From contig NZ_FTOI01000002.1 of the NCBI RefSeq assembly GCF_900156725.1, positions 186,001-250,000 of the forward strand: DNA of 64,000 bases, given 5' to 3'. The notes under the pieces were generated by a model. That model saw only the letters and a program-made list of their open reading frames with translations. It had not been told where the DNA came from and did not search any database. The position numbers and the translations under genes are program-made. The first letter of the stretch is position 1; each line of letters begins with the position of its first letter. Of this stretch, positions 24,734 through 32,571 are shown one piece after another. The DNA comes from Kaistella chaponensis (GTDB lineage: Bacteria > Bacteroidota > Bacteroidia > Flavobacteriales > Weeksellaceae).

Positions 24734-25531
24734 TTACTGTATCGAAACACTTCCGCCGCTGCTTTCTTTATTAGAAAGAATATTTAAATTTCCTTTTCTC
24801 GTCACGTTGATGTCTCCTGATGAACTCGCAGAAGCGTTTAATTGATTGCTCACAGAAATACTCACGTCTCCTGAACTCGAGGCTTCGATATTTGCATTTT
24901 CAGCAAGTACTTTTTGCGCATTGAGTGTTCCAGAAGAAGAAGCCGATAAATCGGTGTTTTTTGCTTTACCAGAAATATCAATATCTCCAGATGAATTCGC
25001 TTCAGATTTCAAATTCACGGCCCAAATTTGTCCAGTAAAACTCCCCGAACTTGAAACATCGATCGACATTTCGTTGGCTTCTAAATTTCCTTTAATATCT
25101 CCAGAACTGGAAGCTTCGATTTCCATTTTGTCTTGCGTAAATTTATCTTTGATTACAATAGATGCGGAAGAACTTGCTTTTACAGAAGAAAAATCTTTAG
25201 CGAAAATTTTGGCCGCCACATTTCTTGCCGAAATATTAATACCGGATTTAAAATGAATGTATAAGTTCCCACCTTCATTTTCTACCAAAATATCATCTAA
25301 AATATCAGAAGGAGCAGTAATCACCACTTTTTCTTCATCCGATTTTACGACTTCTGCAGAGATCGATTGCGCCACCCGAATTTCATCGAAAGACATTTTG
25401 TACTCTTTGTTTTTGATGATGCCGGTTCCTAATTTTGGTGTTACATTGTAAGGGAAGCCGTTATCTGATTTAATGTTGCATGAAGACAACAATAAAAATG
25501 CGGCGAGAACAGAGATGCTTAGTGTTTTCAT
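24734..25531 (-). CDS. head-GIN-domain lipoprotein (DUF2807)
   Basis: This 265-residue predicted lipoprotein has the lipobox LLSSC at residues 16-20 and a DUF2807 'head GIN' beta-solenoid. Its body is a run of short beta turns built on (E/D)ASSSGD, with SSSG repeated about ten times at spacings near 20 residues. This gives a regular stack that should form a right-handed helix of strands. The family is abundant in Bacteroidetes and is described as a putative autotransporter adhesin; the function is not known. It is divergent from the M3 peptidase gene. The internal repeats are also visible in the DNA. Confidence 0.9.
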   Translation of the reverse strand: MKTLSISVLAAFLLLSSCNIKSDNGFPYNVTPKLGTGIIKNKEYKMSFDEIRVAQSISAEVVKSDEEKVVITAPSDILDDILVENEGGNLYIHFKSGINISARNVAAKIFAKDFSSVKASSSASIVIKDKFTQDKMEIEASSSGDIKGNLEANEMSIDVSSSGSFTGQIWAVNLKSEANSSGDIDISGKAKNTDLSASSSGTLNAQKVLAENANIEASSSGDVSISVSNQLNASASSSGDINVTRKGNLNILSNKESSGGSVSIQ

Positions 25532-25612
25532 AGGTTTAGTTTTTTGCTGATATTTATTATGTTAAAGGTAAAATTTAAATTAATATCTTTATCCTTTAAT
25601 AACAATTTACGA

Positions 25613-27754
25613 ATGAAAAATATTACCTCGGTTTTTTTAATTTCTTCTTTAGCGATGACAACTGCTTGTACAACAATGAAAACTACCACTAATTCTCCTA
25701 CAGAAATTCCAACACCCGATGCAAATTTGGCGGGAAATCCCTTCATGAAAAAAAGTTCCCTGCAATACCAAGCTCCGGAATTTGATAAAATTAAAGACGA
25801 CCATTTCAAACCGGCTTTTGACTATGGAATGAAAGTTCAGATCGCTGAAGTGGATAAAATTGCCAATAATGCTTCTGCTCCAACTTTTGAAAATACCATC
25901 ATCGCTTTAGAAAACAGCGGTGAAGTGTTGAAAAGAGCACAACTTGTTTTTTATAATTTGACAGGCTCCAACACGAATCCCACTTTGCAGAAACTGGAAG
26001 AAGAGTATGCTCCTGTTTTTTCTGCGCTGAGTGATAAAATTCTTTTGAATGAAAAATTATATGCCCGAATCAAAGCCATTAAAACAGAAAATTTAGGTTC
26101 AGAAGAAAAACGGGTTTTAGAATTATATACAACCAATTTTGAAATTGCTGGTGCCAATCTTTCTGCGGAAAGTAAAGCAAGTGTAAAGAAAATCAATGAA
26201 GAAATCGCGACCCTTTCTACGCAATTTTCCAGCAAATTATTAGATGCCAGAAAAGATGGCGCACTTTTAATTACCGATATCAAAGAACTAGACGGAATGT
26301 CTGCTGATGAAATTGAAGCCGCTGCAGCGGATGCAAAAACTGCCGGGAAAACAGGTTATTTATTGGCTCTGCAAAACACCACGCAGCAACCTTTGCTTCA
26401 AAATTTAAAAAACAGAGCAACCCGCGAAAAATTATTCAAAGCATCTTGGTACAGAGCTGAAAAAGGCGATGCAGATGATACAAGAAATCTTCTGGAAAGA
26501 CTGGCAAAAATCCGTATGGAAAAAGCACATTTGATGGGCAAAAAATCCTTCGCCGAATGGAAATTGCAGGATCAAATGGCAAAAACTCCAGAAAATGCGA
26601 TGAATCTTTTGGCAAGATTGGCAACTCCGGCGGTAGAAACTGCGAAAAGAGAAAGTGATGAAATTCAAGCCTTAATTGATAAACAAAAAGGAGGTTTTAC
26701 CGTAGAACCTTGGGATTGGAATTTCTACGCAGAACAGGTTCGTAAAGAAAAATATGATTTAGATGAAAATCAAATCAAACCTTATTTTGAGGTGAGAACG
26801 GTCTTGGAAAAAGGCGTTTTCTATGCTGCCGAACAATTTTATGGCATCACCTTTAAAGAAAAAAAAGATATTCCGGTTTATCATCCTGATGTGACCGCGT
26901 ACGAAGTTTTCGACCGCGACGGAAAATCCCTCGCCATTTATTACCTGGATTTTTATACAAGAGATAATAAAAACGGCGGTGCTTGGATGAGCAATTTTGT
27001 GGAGCAATCCCATTTACTAGGTCAGAAACCTGTTATTGTAAATGTTTTCAATTTCCAGAAGCCGGCAGAAGGAAAACCATCACTTATTTCCTATGATGAT
27101 GTTTCTACCATGTTCCACGAATTTGGGCATACTTTGCACGGTCTATTTGCAGATCAGAAATACATCTCTATTTCCGGGACCAGTGTTCCGCGTGATTTTG
27201 TAGAATTCCCTTCTCAAATTAATGAGTTTTTTGCGTTGGAACCTTCCGTTTTGAAAAATTACGCATTGCATTATCAAACCAAACAACCAATGCCACAAAC
27301 TTTGGTGGATAAAATTAAAAAAGCCGCAACTTTCAATCAAGGATATTCAACAACCGAGTTGGTTTCGGCAGCAACTTTAGACATGAATTGGCATTCTGTA
27401 ACCAACGAATCGCAGTTTCAACCAGCCTTGGAATTCGAGAAAAATGTACTGGCAAAATATGGCTTTATCTTAAAAGAAGTTCCGCCGAGATATCACACTC
27501 CGTATTTTGCACACATTTGGGGAGGAGGTTATTCTGCAGGATATTATGCGTACATGTGGAGCGATATGCTCAACGCCGATGCGTGGGATTGGATCTCTAC
27601 ACACGGTGGAATGACGCGTGAAAATGGCGATCGTTTCCGTAAATATATTCTGTCGGTAGGAAATTCTGTGGATTTGAATAAAGCGTTTAAAGATTTTACA
27701 GGAAGAAATCCTGATTTAAAACCGTTGTTGAAGAATAAAGGATTTACTAAATAG
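25613..27754 (+). CDS. M3-family zinc metallopeptidase (peptidyl-dipeptidase Dcp type), lipoprotein
   Basis: This enzyme of about 713 residues removes dipeptides or cleaves oligopeptides. The catalytic zinc motif HEFGHTLHG lies near residue 502 within DDVSTMFHEFGHTLHGLFAD, and the third ligand glutamate is in the following FVEFPSQINEFFALEP. ATG at 25613 is chosen because it gives a lipoprotein signal (MKNITSVFLISSLAMTTAC), whereas the longer frame would put 23 odd residues before it. The mature protein is probably anchored in the envelope and takes part in peptide use. The RYHTPYFAHIWGGGYSAGYY segment, which binds the peptide C-terminus, is intact. Confidence 0.94.
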   Translation: MKNITSVFLISSLAMTTACTTMKTTTNSPTEIPTPDANLAGNPFMKKSSLQYQAPEFDKIKDDHFKPAFDYGMKVQIAEVDKIANNASAPTFENTIIALENSGEVLKRAQLVFYNLTGSNTNPTLQKLEEEYAPVFSALSDKILLNEKLYARIKAIKTENLGSEEKRVLELYTTNFEIAGANLSAESKASVKKINEEIATLSTQFSSKLLDARKDGALLITDIKELDGMSADEIEAAAADAKTAGKTGYLLALQNTTQQPLLQNLKNRATREKLFKASWYRAEKGDADDTRNLLERLAKIRMEKAHLMGKKSFAEWKLQDQMAKTPENAMNLLARLATPAVETAKRESDEIQALIDKQKGGFTVEPWDWNFYAEQVRKEKYDLDENQIKPYFEVRTVLEKGVFYAAEQFYGITFKEKKDIPVYHPDVTAYEVFDRDGKSLAIYYLDFYTRDNKNGGAWMSNFVEQSHLLGQKPVIVNVFNFQKPAEGKPSLISYDDVSTMFHEFGHTLHGLFADQKYISISGTSVPRDFVEFPSQINEFFALEPSVLKNYALHYQTKQPMPQTLVDKIKKAATFNQGYSTTELVSAATLDMNWHSVTNESQFQPALEFEKNVLAKYGFILKEVPPRYHTPYFAHIWGGGYSAGYYAYMWSDMLNADAWDWISTHGGMTRENGDRFRKYILSVGNSVDLNKAFKDFTGRNPDLKPLLKNKGFTK

Positions 27755-27785
27755 CTATTTTTTTATGTATTTTTTTTAAAAAACG

Positions 27786-27821
27786 AACCTTGTCAAAGCT
27801 TTAATCTTGACAAGGTTTTTA
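27786..27821 (+). terminator. terminator after the M3 peptidase gene
   Basis: Stem aaccttgtcaa at 27786-27796 pairs with ttgacaaggtt at 27807-27817, followed by a T run. Confidence 0.75.
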
Positions 27822-27857
27822 GTTTGTGCTCCCGCAAGTTAAATTGAAATCTTTGGA

Positions 27858-27886
27858 AAAAATCTTTGCGTCATTGCGTGAAAAAG
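27858..27886. repeat. solo CTTTGCG...TTGCGTG repeat related to the GxxExxY flanks
   Basis: The sequence ctttgcgtcattgcgtg at 27864-27880, set between A and T runs, resembles the right outer end of the GxxExxY cassette (ctttgcgcacttcgcgtt at 1774-1791). No GxxExxY gene is nearby, so this may be a solo end or a related genome repeat. Confidence 0.4.
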
Positions 27887-27925
27887 TATTTTAAAAATTT
27901 CGAATGACAAAACACCTGAACTTCT

Positions 27926-28006
27926 AGCCCGGATAGAAACGGCATCCTTTTTTTTCGCGTTGGCTTTAGGGAAGGCAAAAAAAAGATATAGTGGATAGCC
28001 GGACCG
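27926..28006 (+). ncRNA. structured intergenic element resembling the flavobacterial Flavo-1 RNA motif
   Basis: The order agcccggatagaaacggcat, a T-rich arm, a GC-containing tip, a matching A-rich arm, then gatatagtggatagccgg can fold into a two-level hairpin. The outer pair is ccgg (27929-27932) with ccgg (27999-28002). The inner arm is atcctttttttt with aaaaaaaagat, closed by a ggc-containing tip. I recall nearly identical elements between genes of Flavobacterium and Chryseobacterium, and the pattern resembles the published Flavo-1 motif; this is from memory and not checked. It ends about 70 bases before the aminotransferase start. Confidence 0.55.
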
Positions 28007-28075
28007 GTTTTGATAAGAAACGAAAATCGTGGCGCTCCCAAATAAAATCCTTAATTTTGTCGAAAATTTTATACA

Positions 28076-29281
28076 ATGCCGAAAATTTCTCACAGAGCAC
28101 AAAATATGCCTGCATCACCAGTAAGAAAACTGGTTCCTTTTGCCATCAAAGCGAAGCAAAGAGGAATCAAAGTGTATCATTTAAATATTGGTCAACCCGA
28201 TATTGAAACACCACAATCTGCTTTGGATGCTGTGAAAAACAACGATTTGAAGATTTTTGAATATGCTCTCTCAGAAGGGAATTTGGATTACAGAACCGCT
28301 TTAAACAATTACTATCATTCATTGGGTTTTACCGATTTAACGCCCGATCATTTTATTGTGACCAACGGTGGATCTGAAGCATTGAATTTTGCCATTTCTA
28401 CGTTGTGTGATGATGGCGATGAGGTTATTATTCCAGAACCTTATTATGCGAATTACAATGGTTTTGCCAATACTTTTAATGTGAATGTTGTAGCCGTTTC
28501 TTCGACGATTGATACGGGATTTGCATTGCCTCCGATTGAAGATTTTGAGAAAAAAATTACGCCAAAAACAAAAGCAATCCTGATTTGTAATCCCGGAAAT
28601 CCGACCGGATATCTTTATACAAGAGAAGAATTGCAGAAATTGGCAGATATGGCTTTGAAACATGATATCGTGATCATTTCTGATGAGGTTTACCGGGAAT
28701 ATGTCTATGATGGAAAACAGCAGGTTTCTATGTTCGAATTTCCAGAAATCGCAGAAAATTGTATCATCATCGATTCTGAGTCTAAGCGTTATTCCATGTG
28801 CGGCGTAAGAATTGGTTCCTTGATCACGCGTTCTAAAAAAATTCATGATGCTGCAATGCTTTTTGCGCAGGCAAGATTGAGCCCGGTTCTTTTGGGACAA
28901 ATTGCAGCTGCTGCAGCACACGTGAATGATACCGAATATATTTTGAAAGTTCGTGCCGAATATACGCATCGCAGAAATGTGTTGGTCGATTTATTGAATG
29001 GAATTCCGGGCGTGATTTGTCCGAAACCGAAAGGCGCATTTTATTGTGCAGTAGAACTTCCGGTAGATGATACCGACAAATTTGCACAATGGTTGTTGGA
29101 AAGTTATTCCCACAACAACGAAACTATTATGGTTGCACCGATGAGCGGTTTTTACAGCAATCCAGAATTAGGAAAAAAACAAGTGAGAATTGCGTACGTT
29201 TTGAATGAAACCGATTTGCGCAGAAGTGTAGAATTGTTGAGTGATGCGCTTGAGAAATATAAATTAGAATTTAATTGGTAA
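28076..29281 (+). CDS. PLP-dependent class I/II aminotransferase
   Basis: This 401-residue fold-type I aminotransferase of the AspC/AlaA-like group transfers amino groups between amino acids and 2-oxo acids. It has YHLNIGQPDIETP, TNGGSEALNFA, CNPGNPTGYLYTREEL, IISDEVYREYVYDG and the PLP-lysine segment DSESKRYSMCGVRIG, where K237 should form the aldimine. RIAYVLNE near the C-terminus holds the substrate carboxylate arginine. The residues do not fix the substrate; aspartate, alanine or aromatic amino acids are all possible. It is followed after 13 bases by a lipoprotein gene and murB. Confidence 0.93.
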   Translation: MPKISHRAQNMPASPVRKLVPFAIKAKQRGIKVYHLNIGQPDIETPQSALDAVKNNDLKIFEYALSEGNLDYRTALNNYYHSLGFTDLTPDHFIVTNGGSEALNFAISTLCDDGDEVIIPEPYYANYNGFANTFNVNVVAVSSTIDTGFALPPIEDFEKKITPKTKAILICNPGNPTGYLYTREELQKLADMALKHDIVIISDEVYREYVYDGKQQVSMFEFPEIAENCIIIDSESKRYSMCGVRIGSLITRSKKIHDAAMLFAQARLSPVLLGQIAAAAAHVNDTEYILKVRAEYTHRRNVLVDLLNGIPGVICPKPKGAFYCAVELPVDDTDKFAQWLLESYSHNNETIMVAPMSGFYSNPELGKKQVRIAYVLNETDLRRSVELLSDALEKYKLEFNW

Positions 29282-29294
29282 CATCATCTATTGA

Positions 29295-29753
29295 ATGTTT
29301 AAAAAAAATAAAATTTTGGTAGGTTCGATTTTGCTTTCTTTTGCGATGATCAGTTGCACAAGTTCGCTACAAAATAACGATTCCAAAAATAGCAATATCC
29401 AGTCTGTTTCCTACTCAAAAACATTGGGAAGAGCTGGTTTTTTGAATATTTCAGCGACGAAAGATTCCGTGATTTCTACCAAATTTGGAAGCGCTTTCAA
29501 TGATGTTCCGGCGGTGAAAGAAAAGATGAGTTCTGAAGATTGGAAAAAAATTGTTTCTGCTATTAATGTAGAAGACATTGAAAAAACCAAAAACGGAGAA
29601 GGTCGCGGTTATTATGATGGTCCCGACGAAATCTTCGAAATAGAGACGACAGAAAAAAAATACAGGTTGTTGAATGTTGCAGATGCTACGCAGTACAAAC
29701 AACTCGAAAATTTAAAAGAAGTGATTAAAAAAATTGCTGCCTCCAAAAAATAA
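29295..29753 (+). CDS. predicted lipoprotein of unknown function
   Basis: This 152-residue protein starts with a lipoprotein signal, MFKKNKILVGSILLSFAMISC. The mature part is lysine- and glutamate-rich, and the segment GFLNISATKDSVISTKFG, then EDWKKIVSAINVEDIEKTKN and YYDGPDEIFEIETTEKKYRL, suggests a small alpha/beta fold. I do not recognise a family with certainty. The stop codon overlaps the murB start (TAATG), so it is translationally coupled to a peptidoglycan gene. A periplasmic or outer-membrane role linked to the wall is possible but is inference from context only. Confidence 0.75.
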   Translation: MFKKNKILVGSILLSFAMISCTSSLQNNDSKNSNIQSVSYSKTLGRAGFLNISATKDSVISTKFGSAFNDVPAVKEKMSSEDWKKIVSAINVEDIEKTKNGEGRGYYDGPDEIFEIETTEKKYRLLNVADATQYKQLENLKEVIKKIAASKK

Positions 29754-30775
29754 TGCAGGAAAATAGATCTTTAAAAGCGTACAATACTTTCGGAGTCGAT
29801 GTTTCTGCGAAATATTTTGTAGAAGTGAGTTCCGTAGAAGAACTAATCGAAATTTTCAAAAACGCTCCAACTCAAAAACGCTCCAACTCAAAAACCCTTT
29901 TCCTCGGCGGCGGAAGTAATATTTTGTTGACCAAAGATTTTGATGGACTGGTTATTCAACTCAATTTGAAAGGAATTTCTGAAGAGATTGTGAATGAAAA
30001 TGAAGTTTTGGTGACCTCACAAGCGGGTGAAAATTGGCATGAATTTGTCGCATATTGCTTGAATAAAAACTATGGCGGATTAGAAAATTTGTCGCTCATT
30101 CCAGGAAATGTAGGCACTTCGCCGATGCAGAATATCGGAGCTTACGGAACTGAGATTAAAGATACTTTCGTGCGTTGCAAAGTTTTGAATTTAGAAACTT
30201 TGGAAGTAGAAGAATTTGATCATGAAAAATGCAACTTCGGTTATCGGGAATCTATTTTCAAAAGAGAAGGAAATGGGAAATATGTGATTCTGGAAGTGAC
30301 TTTTAAACTGACTCGAAAAGAGCATTTGATTAAAACCGAATACGGCGCAATACAATCGGAGCTTGCAAATTTAGGAATTGAAAATCCTACGATTCAAGAA
30401 GTTTCAAAAGCCGTAATCAACATTCGACAAAGCAAATTGCCCGATCCGAAAGTTCTGGGAAATGCGGGAAGTTTTTTTAAAAATCCGACCATTGCTTTAT
30501 CCCAATTTGAAGAATTAAAAGAAAAATTTTCAACGATTCCAGGTTATCCGAACGGAGATTTCGTGAAAGTTCCTGCAGGTTGGCTCATCGAGCAATGCGG
30601 TTGGAAGGGAAAACAAATCGGAAATGTAGCGTCGCACGAACTGCAAAGTTTGGTGATTGTAAACAAAACAGGAAATGCTTCCGGAAAAGAAATTTTCGAT
30701 TTCTCTACGATGATTATTGAGTCAGTAAAAGAAAAATTTGGGATCGAACTGGAAAGGGAAGTGAATATCATTTGA
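29753..30775 (+). CDS. murB: UDP-N-acetylmuramate dehydrogenase
   Basis: MurB reduces UDP-GlcNAc-enolpyruvate to UDP-MurNAc with NADPH and FAD. The 340-residue protein begins with NTFGVDVSAKYFVEVSSVEE, has the FAD-binding LGGGSNILLTKDF, the LSLIPGNVGTSPMQNIGAYG block and FGYRESIFK. It ends with the type I C-terminal domain carrying GNAGSFFKNP, the catalytic serine region, and GWLIEQCGWKGKQIG. A 16-base unit is repeated 2.5 times at 29856-29895 and is read in two frames as FKNAPT and QKRSNS, an insertion in a surface loop just before the FAD site. The gene starts inside the stop of the lipoprotein gene. Confidence 0.96.
   Translation: MQENRSLKAYNTFGVDVSAKYFVEVSSVEELIEIFKNAPTQKRSNSKTLFLGGGSNILLTKDFDGLVIQLNLKGISEEIVNENEVLVTSQAGENWHEFVAYCLNKNYGGLENLSLIPGNVGTSPMQNIGAYGTEIKDTFVRCKVLNLETLEVEEFDHEKCNFGYRESIFKREGNGKYVILEVTFKLTRKEHLIKTEYGAIQSELANLGIENPTIQEVSKAVINIRQSKLPDPKVLGNAGSFFKNPTIALSQFEELKEKFSTIPGYPNGDFVKVPAGWLIEQCGWKGKQIGNVASHELQSLVIVNKTGNASGKEIFDFSTMIIESVKEKFGIELEREVNII
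29856..29895 (+). repeat. 16-bp tandem duplication inside murB
   Basis: Two and a half copies of tcaaaaacgctccaac follow each other. As 16 is not a multiple of three, the copies are translated in different frames; the full reading frame is nevertheless intact. Confidence 0.9.
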
Positions 30776-30909
30776 TAATGTAATCATTTAATAATGTGAT
30801 CATTTGAGAATGTGACAATTTGATAATTATAAATGCATTCACACCTTACCAAATTAGCGTATTACCAAATCACCAAATCATCACATCAACCAAATCACCA
30901 CTTCAACTT
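30774..30909. repeat. low-complexity inverted repeat block between murB and proC
   Basis: The left half repeats units like gataatgtgatcatttga and the right half repeats units like accaaatcaccaaatcatca. The two halves are roughly complementary, so the spacer can form a long imperfect hairpin. Similar blocks are familiar to me from flavobacterial genomes. An early in-frame start of proC at 30820 would translate half of it and is rejected. Confidence 0.6.
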
Positions 30910-31713
30910 ATGAAAATAGCGGTTCTCGGCGCCGGAAATATGGGTTTATCTTTTTCGAAATCTTTTTTGAAGTATGAACTGATCAAACCGGAAAATCTCC
31001 ATTTAGTTACGCGGAAAAAAGAAAAAGTTAATAAAATTTCCAGGAATTTTCCCGGTTCGAAAGTTTCTGTTTTTTCAGATTTAAAAACGATTGAGGCAGA
31101 TTTGGTTATTATTGCGGTTAAACCTCAAGATTTTCAGTTCGTCGCAGAAAATATTTCCTTTCAATTTAAGGAAAATCAAATGGTGCTTTCGATTATGGCG
31201 GGAATAAAAATTGAGAAAATTCAGAAATTTTTAAATCATAAAAAAGTAGTTCGAGCCATGCCCAATTCGCCCACTCTTTTGGGAATGGGAATTACGGGTT
31301 ATACGGCGGCAGAAGGAATTTCTTTTCCCGATCTCATGCAAATAGAAAGGTTTCTGAATTCTACCGGACGATCTGTTTATTTAGAAGATGAAAATCTTTT
31401 AGATGGCGTTACAGCGCTTTCTGGAAGTGGACCAGCTTACTTTTATTACATTGTTGATGCGATGATCAAAGCCGGAACAAAAATGGGAATCGAGGAAAAT
31501 CTCGCCAAACTTTTTGTAAAGCAAACCATGTTGGGAGCGTATCATTTGATCAATAATTCAGAAAAAAGTTTAGAAGAATTGATTGAAGATGTCGCCTCAA
31601 AAGGCGGAACAACGGAAGCAGCTTTGAAGGTTTTTGATGAAAATGAGCTGAAAGAAACCTTGCGAAAAGGGATTTTAGCAGCAGAGAAGCGATCAAAAGA
31701 ATTAAGTAATTAA
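30910..31713 (+). CDS. proC: pyrroline-5-carboxylate reductase
   Basis: ProC reduces pyrroline-5-carboxylate to proline with NAD(P)H. The protein is 267 residues when started at the ATG at 30910, where the Rossmann motif MKIAVLGAGNMGLSFSKSF begins at once. The longer open frame only adds 30 residues from repeat DNA. Further marks are VIIAVKPQDF, SIMAGIKIEKI, VVRAMPNSPTLLGMGITGY, and the signature ALSGSGPAYFYYIVDAMIKA, with the terminal MLGAYHLI and VASKGGTTEAAL stretches. It is complete. It fits in a proline/ornithine link with rocD at 52504, which produces the same intermediate. Confidence 0.96.
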   Translation: MKIAVLGAGNMGLSFSKSFLKYELIKPENLHLVTRKKEKVNKISRNFPGSKVSVFSDLKTIEADLVIIAVKPQDFQFVAENISFQFKENQMVLSIMAGIKIEKIQKFLNHKKVVRAMPNSPTLLGMGITGYTAAEGISFPDLMQIERFLNSTGRSVYLEDENLLDGVTALSGSGPAYFYYIVDAMIKAGTKMGIEENLAKLFVKQTMLGAYHLINNSEKSLEELIEDVASKGGTTEAALKVFDENELKETLRKGILAAEKRSKELSN

Positions 31714-31782
31714 TTCCCTCATCCGCTATAAGTTGTAGGAAATGGAATGAATGTAAAATTCTAAAGAATTAATTTAAAAATA

Positions 31783-31814
31783 TTTGTCTATTTGAAATTT
31801 TCTTCGTTATTTTG
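31783..31814 (+). promoter_or_regulatory. promoter of the rpmB-rpmG operon
   Basis: TTTG at 31783-31786 is followed, after 20 bases, by TTATTTTG at 31807-31814, close to the Bacteroidetes -33/-7 pair. The rpmB ATG is 38 bases downstream. Confidence 0.5.
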
Positions 31815-31852
31815 CACTCTCAAATATTCATAAGAAATAAGAACATCCAGAT

Positions 31853-32089
31853 ATGTCAAGAATTTGCCAAATAACAGGAAAGCGTGCAATGGTAGGAAAC
31901 AATGTTTCTCACGCTAATAACAAAACGAAGCGTCGTTTTGAAATTAACTTATTAGAGAAGAAATTTTACCTTCCAGAGCAAGAGAAATCTGTAACACTAA
32001 AAGTTACTGCTCACGGATTGAGAATTATTAATCGAATCGGGATTGAAGAAGCGATCCTAAGAGCAACTAGAAACGGATTTATTAAATAA
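31853..32089 (+). CDS. rpmB: 50S ribosomal protein L28
   Basis: L28 is a small structural protein of the large ribosomal subunit. The 78 residues start with [20 protein letters not shown], followed by [17 protein letters not shown], the standard L28 signature, and end with a basic tail ([10 protein letters not shown]). It keeps only one of the zinc-site type cysteines (C4). It leads an operon with rpmG and the DUF4295 gene, a layout that is conserved in Bacteroidetes. Confidence 0.98.
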   Translation: MSRICQITGKRAMVGNNVSHANNKTKRRFEINLLEKKFYLPEQEKSVTLKVTAHGLRIINRIGIEEAILRATRNGFIK

Positions 32090-32097
32090 TTAGAATC

Positions 32098-32280
32098 ATG
32101 GCAAAAAAAGGAAATAGAGTACAGGTGATTTTGGAGTGCACAGAGCACAAAGAAACAGGTGTTGCAGGAATGTCAAGATACATCACGACAAAGAATAAAA
32201 AGAACACTACTGAGCGATTAGAATTGAAAAAATTTAATCCGGTTCTTAAGAAATACACCCTTCACAAAGAAATCAAGTAA
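32098..32280 (+). CDS. rpmG: 50S ribosomal protein L33
   Basis: L33 is a small protein near the E site of the large subunit. The 60 residues contain [40 protein letters not shown] and [14 protein letters not shown]. The usual zinc cysteine pairs are missing (only C14 remains), so this is the zinc-independent form. It begins nine bases after rpmB and precedes the DUF4295 gene by 19 bases. Confidence 0.98.
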   Translation: MAKKGNRVQVILECTEHKETGVAGMSRYITTKNKKNTTERLELKKFNPVLKKYTLHKEIK

Positions 32281-32299
32281 TTTTTTAAAAAAATAAAAG

Positions 32300-32455
32300 A
32301 TGGCAAAGAAAGTAGTAGCAACGCTTCAAGGTGGTGCAGGTTCAAAAAAAATGACCAAAGTAGTGAAAATGGTAAAATCTGCTAAAAGTGGTGCTTACGT
32401 TTTCGAAGAGAAAGTAATGAACGCAGACGAAGTTGAAGGTTTTTTGAAAAAATAA
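32300..32455 (+). CDS. DUF4295 small basic protein (ribosome-linked)
   Basis: This 51-residue protein begins MAKKVVATLQGGAGSKKMTK and ends with EKVMNADEVEGFLKK. It matches the Bacteroidetes DUF4295 family, which nearly always follows L33 and is thought to be a ribosome-associated protein of the phylum. It is basic in the first half and acidic near the end. The gene is short and easily missed. It is followed by a terminator at 32481 and then ftsY. Confidence 0.92.
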   Translation: MAKKVVATLQGGAGSKKMTKVVKMVKSAKSGAYVFEEKVMNADEVEGFLKK

Positions 32456-32480
32456 TTTTCTGCTTTAGCGAGAATATATA

Positions 32481-32508
32481 AAACTATCCGATTGGGTAGT
32501 TTTTTTGT
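32481..32508 (+). terminator. terminator after the L28-L33-DUF4295 operon
   Basis: Stem aaactatcc at 32481-32489 pairs with gggtagttt at 32494-32502, with one G-T pair, followed by seven or more Ts. Confidence 0.75.
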
Positions 32509-32571
32509 TTTATCTTTGTTTGCAGTCCATGACGGGCAGGAAGTCTAAGTATTAAATTTGTAAATAGTAGA

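Noticed and set aside
24846-25451. Plus-strand open frames opposite the GIN-domain lipoprotein
   Set aside because: They mirror the SSSG repeats of the real gene and have no start signal or family match.
25544-25612. Earlier start for the M3 peptidase
   Set aside because: It would put 23 residues before a lipoprotein signal peptide, which must be at the N-terminus.
29863-29895. murB tandem repeat as a phase-variation switch
   Set aside because: MurB is expected to be essential, so an on/off switch is unlikely; the repeat has only 2.5 copies.
30820-30909. N-terminal 30-residue extension of proC
   Set aside because: It translates repeat DNA (TNHQIITSTKSP-like) before the Rossmann motif, which should sit at the start of the protein.
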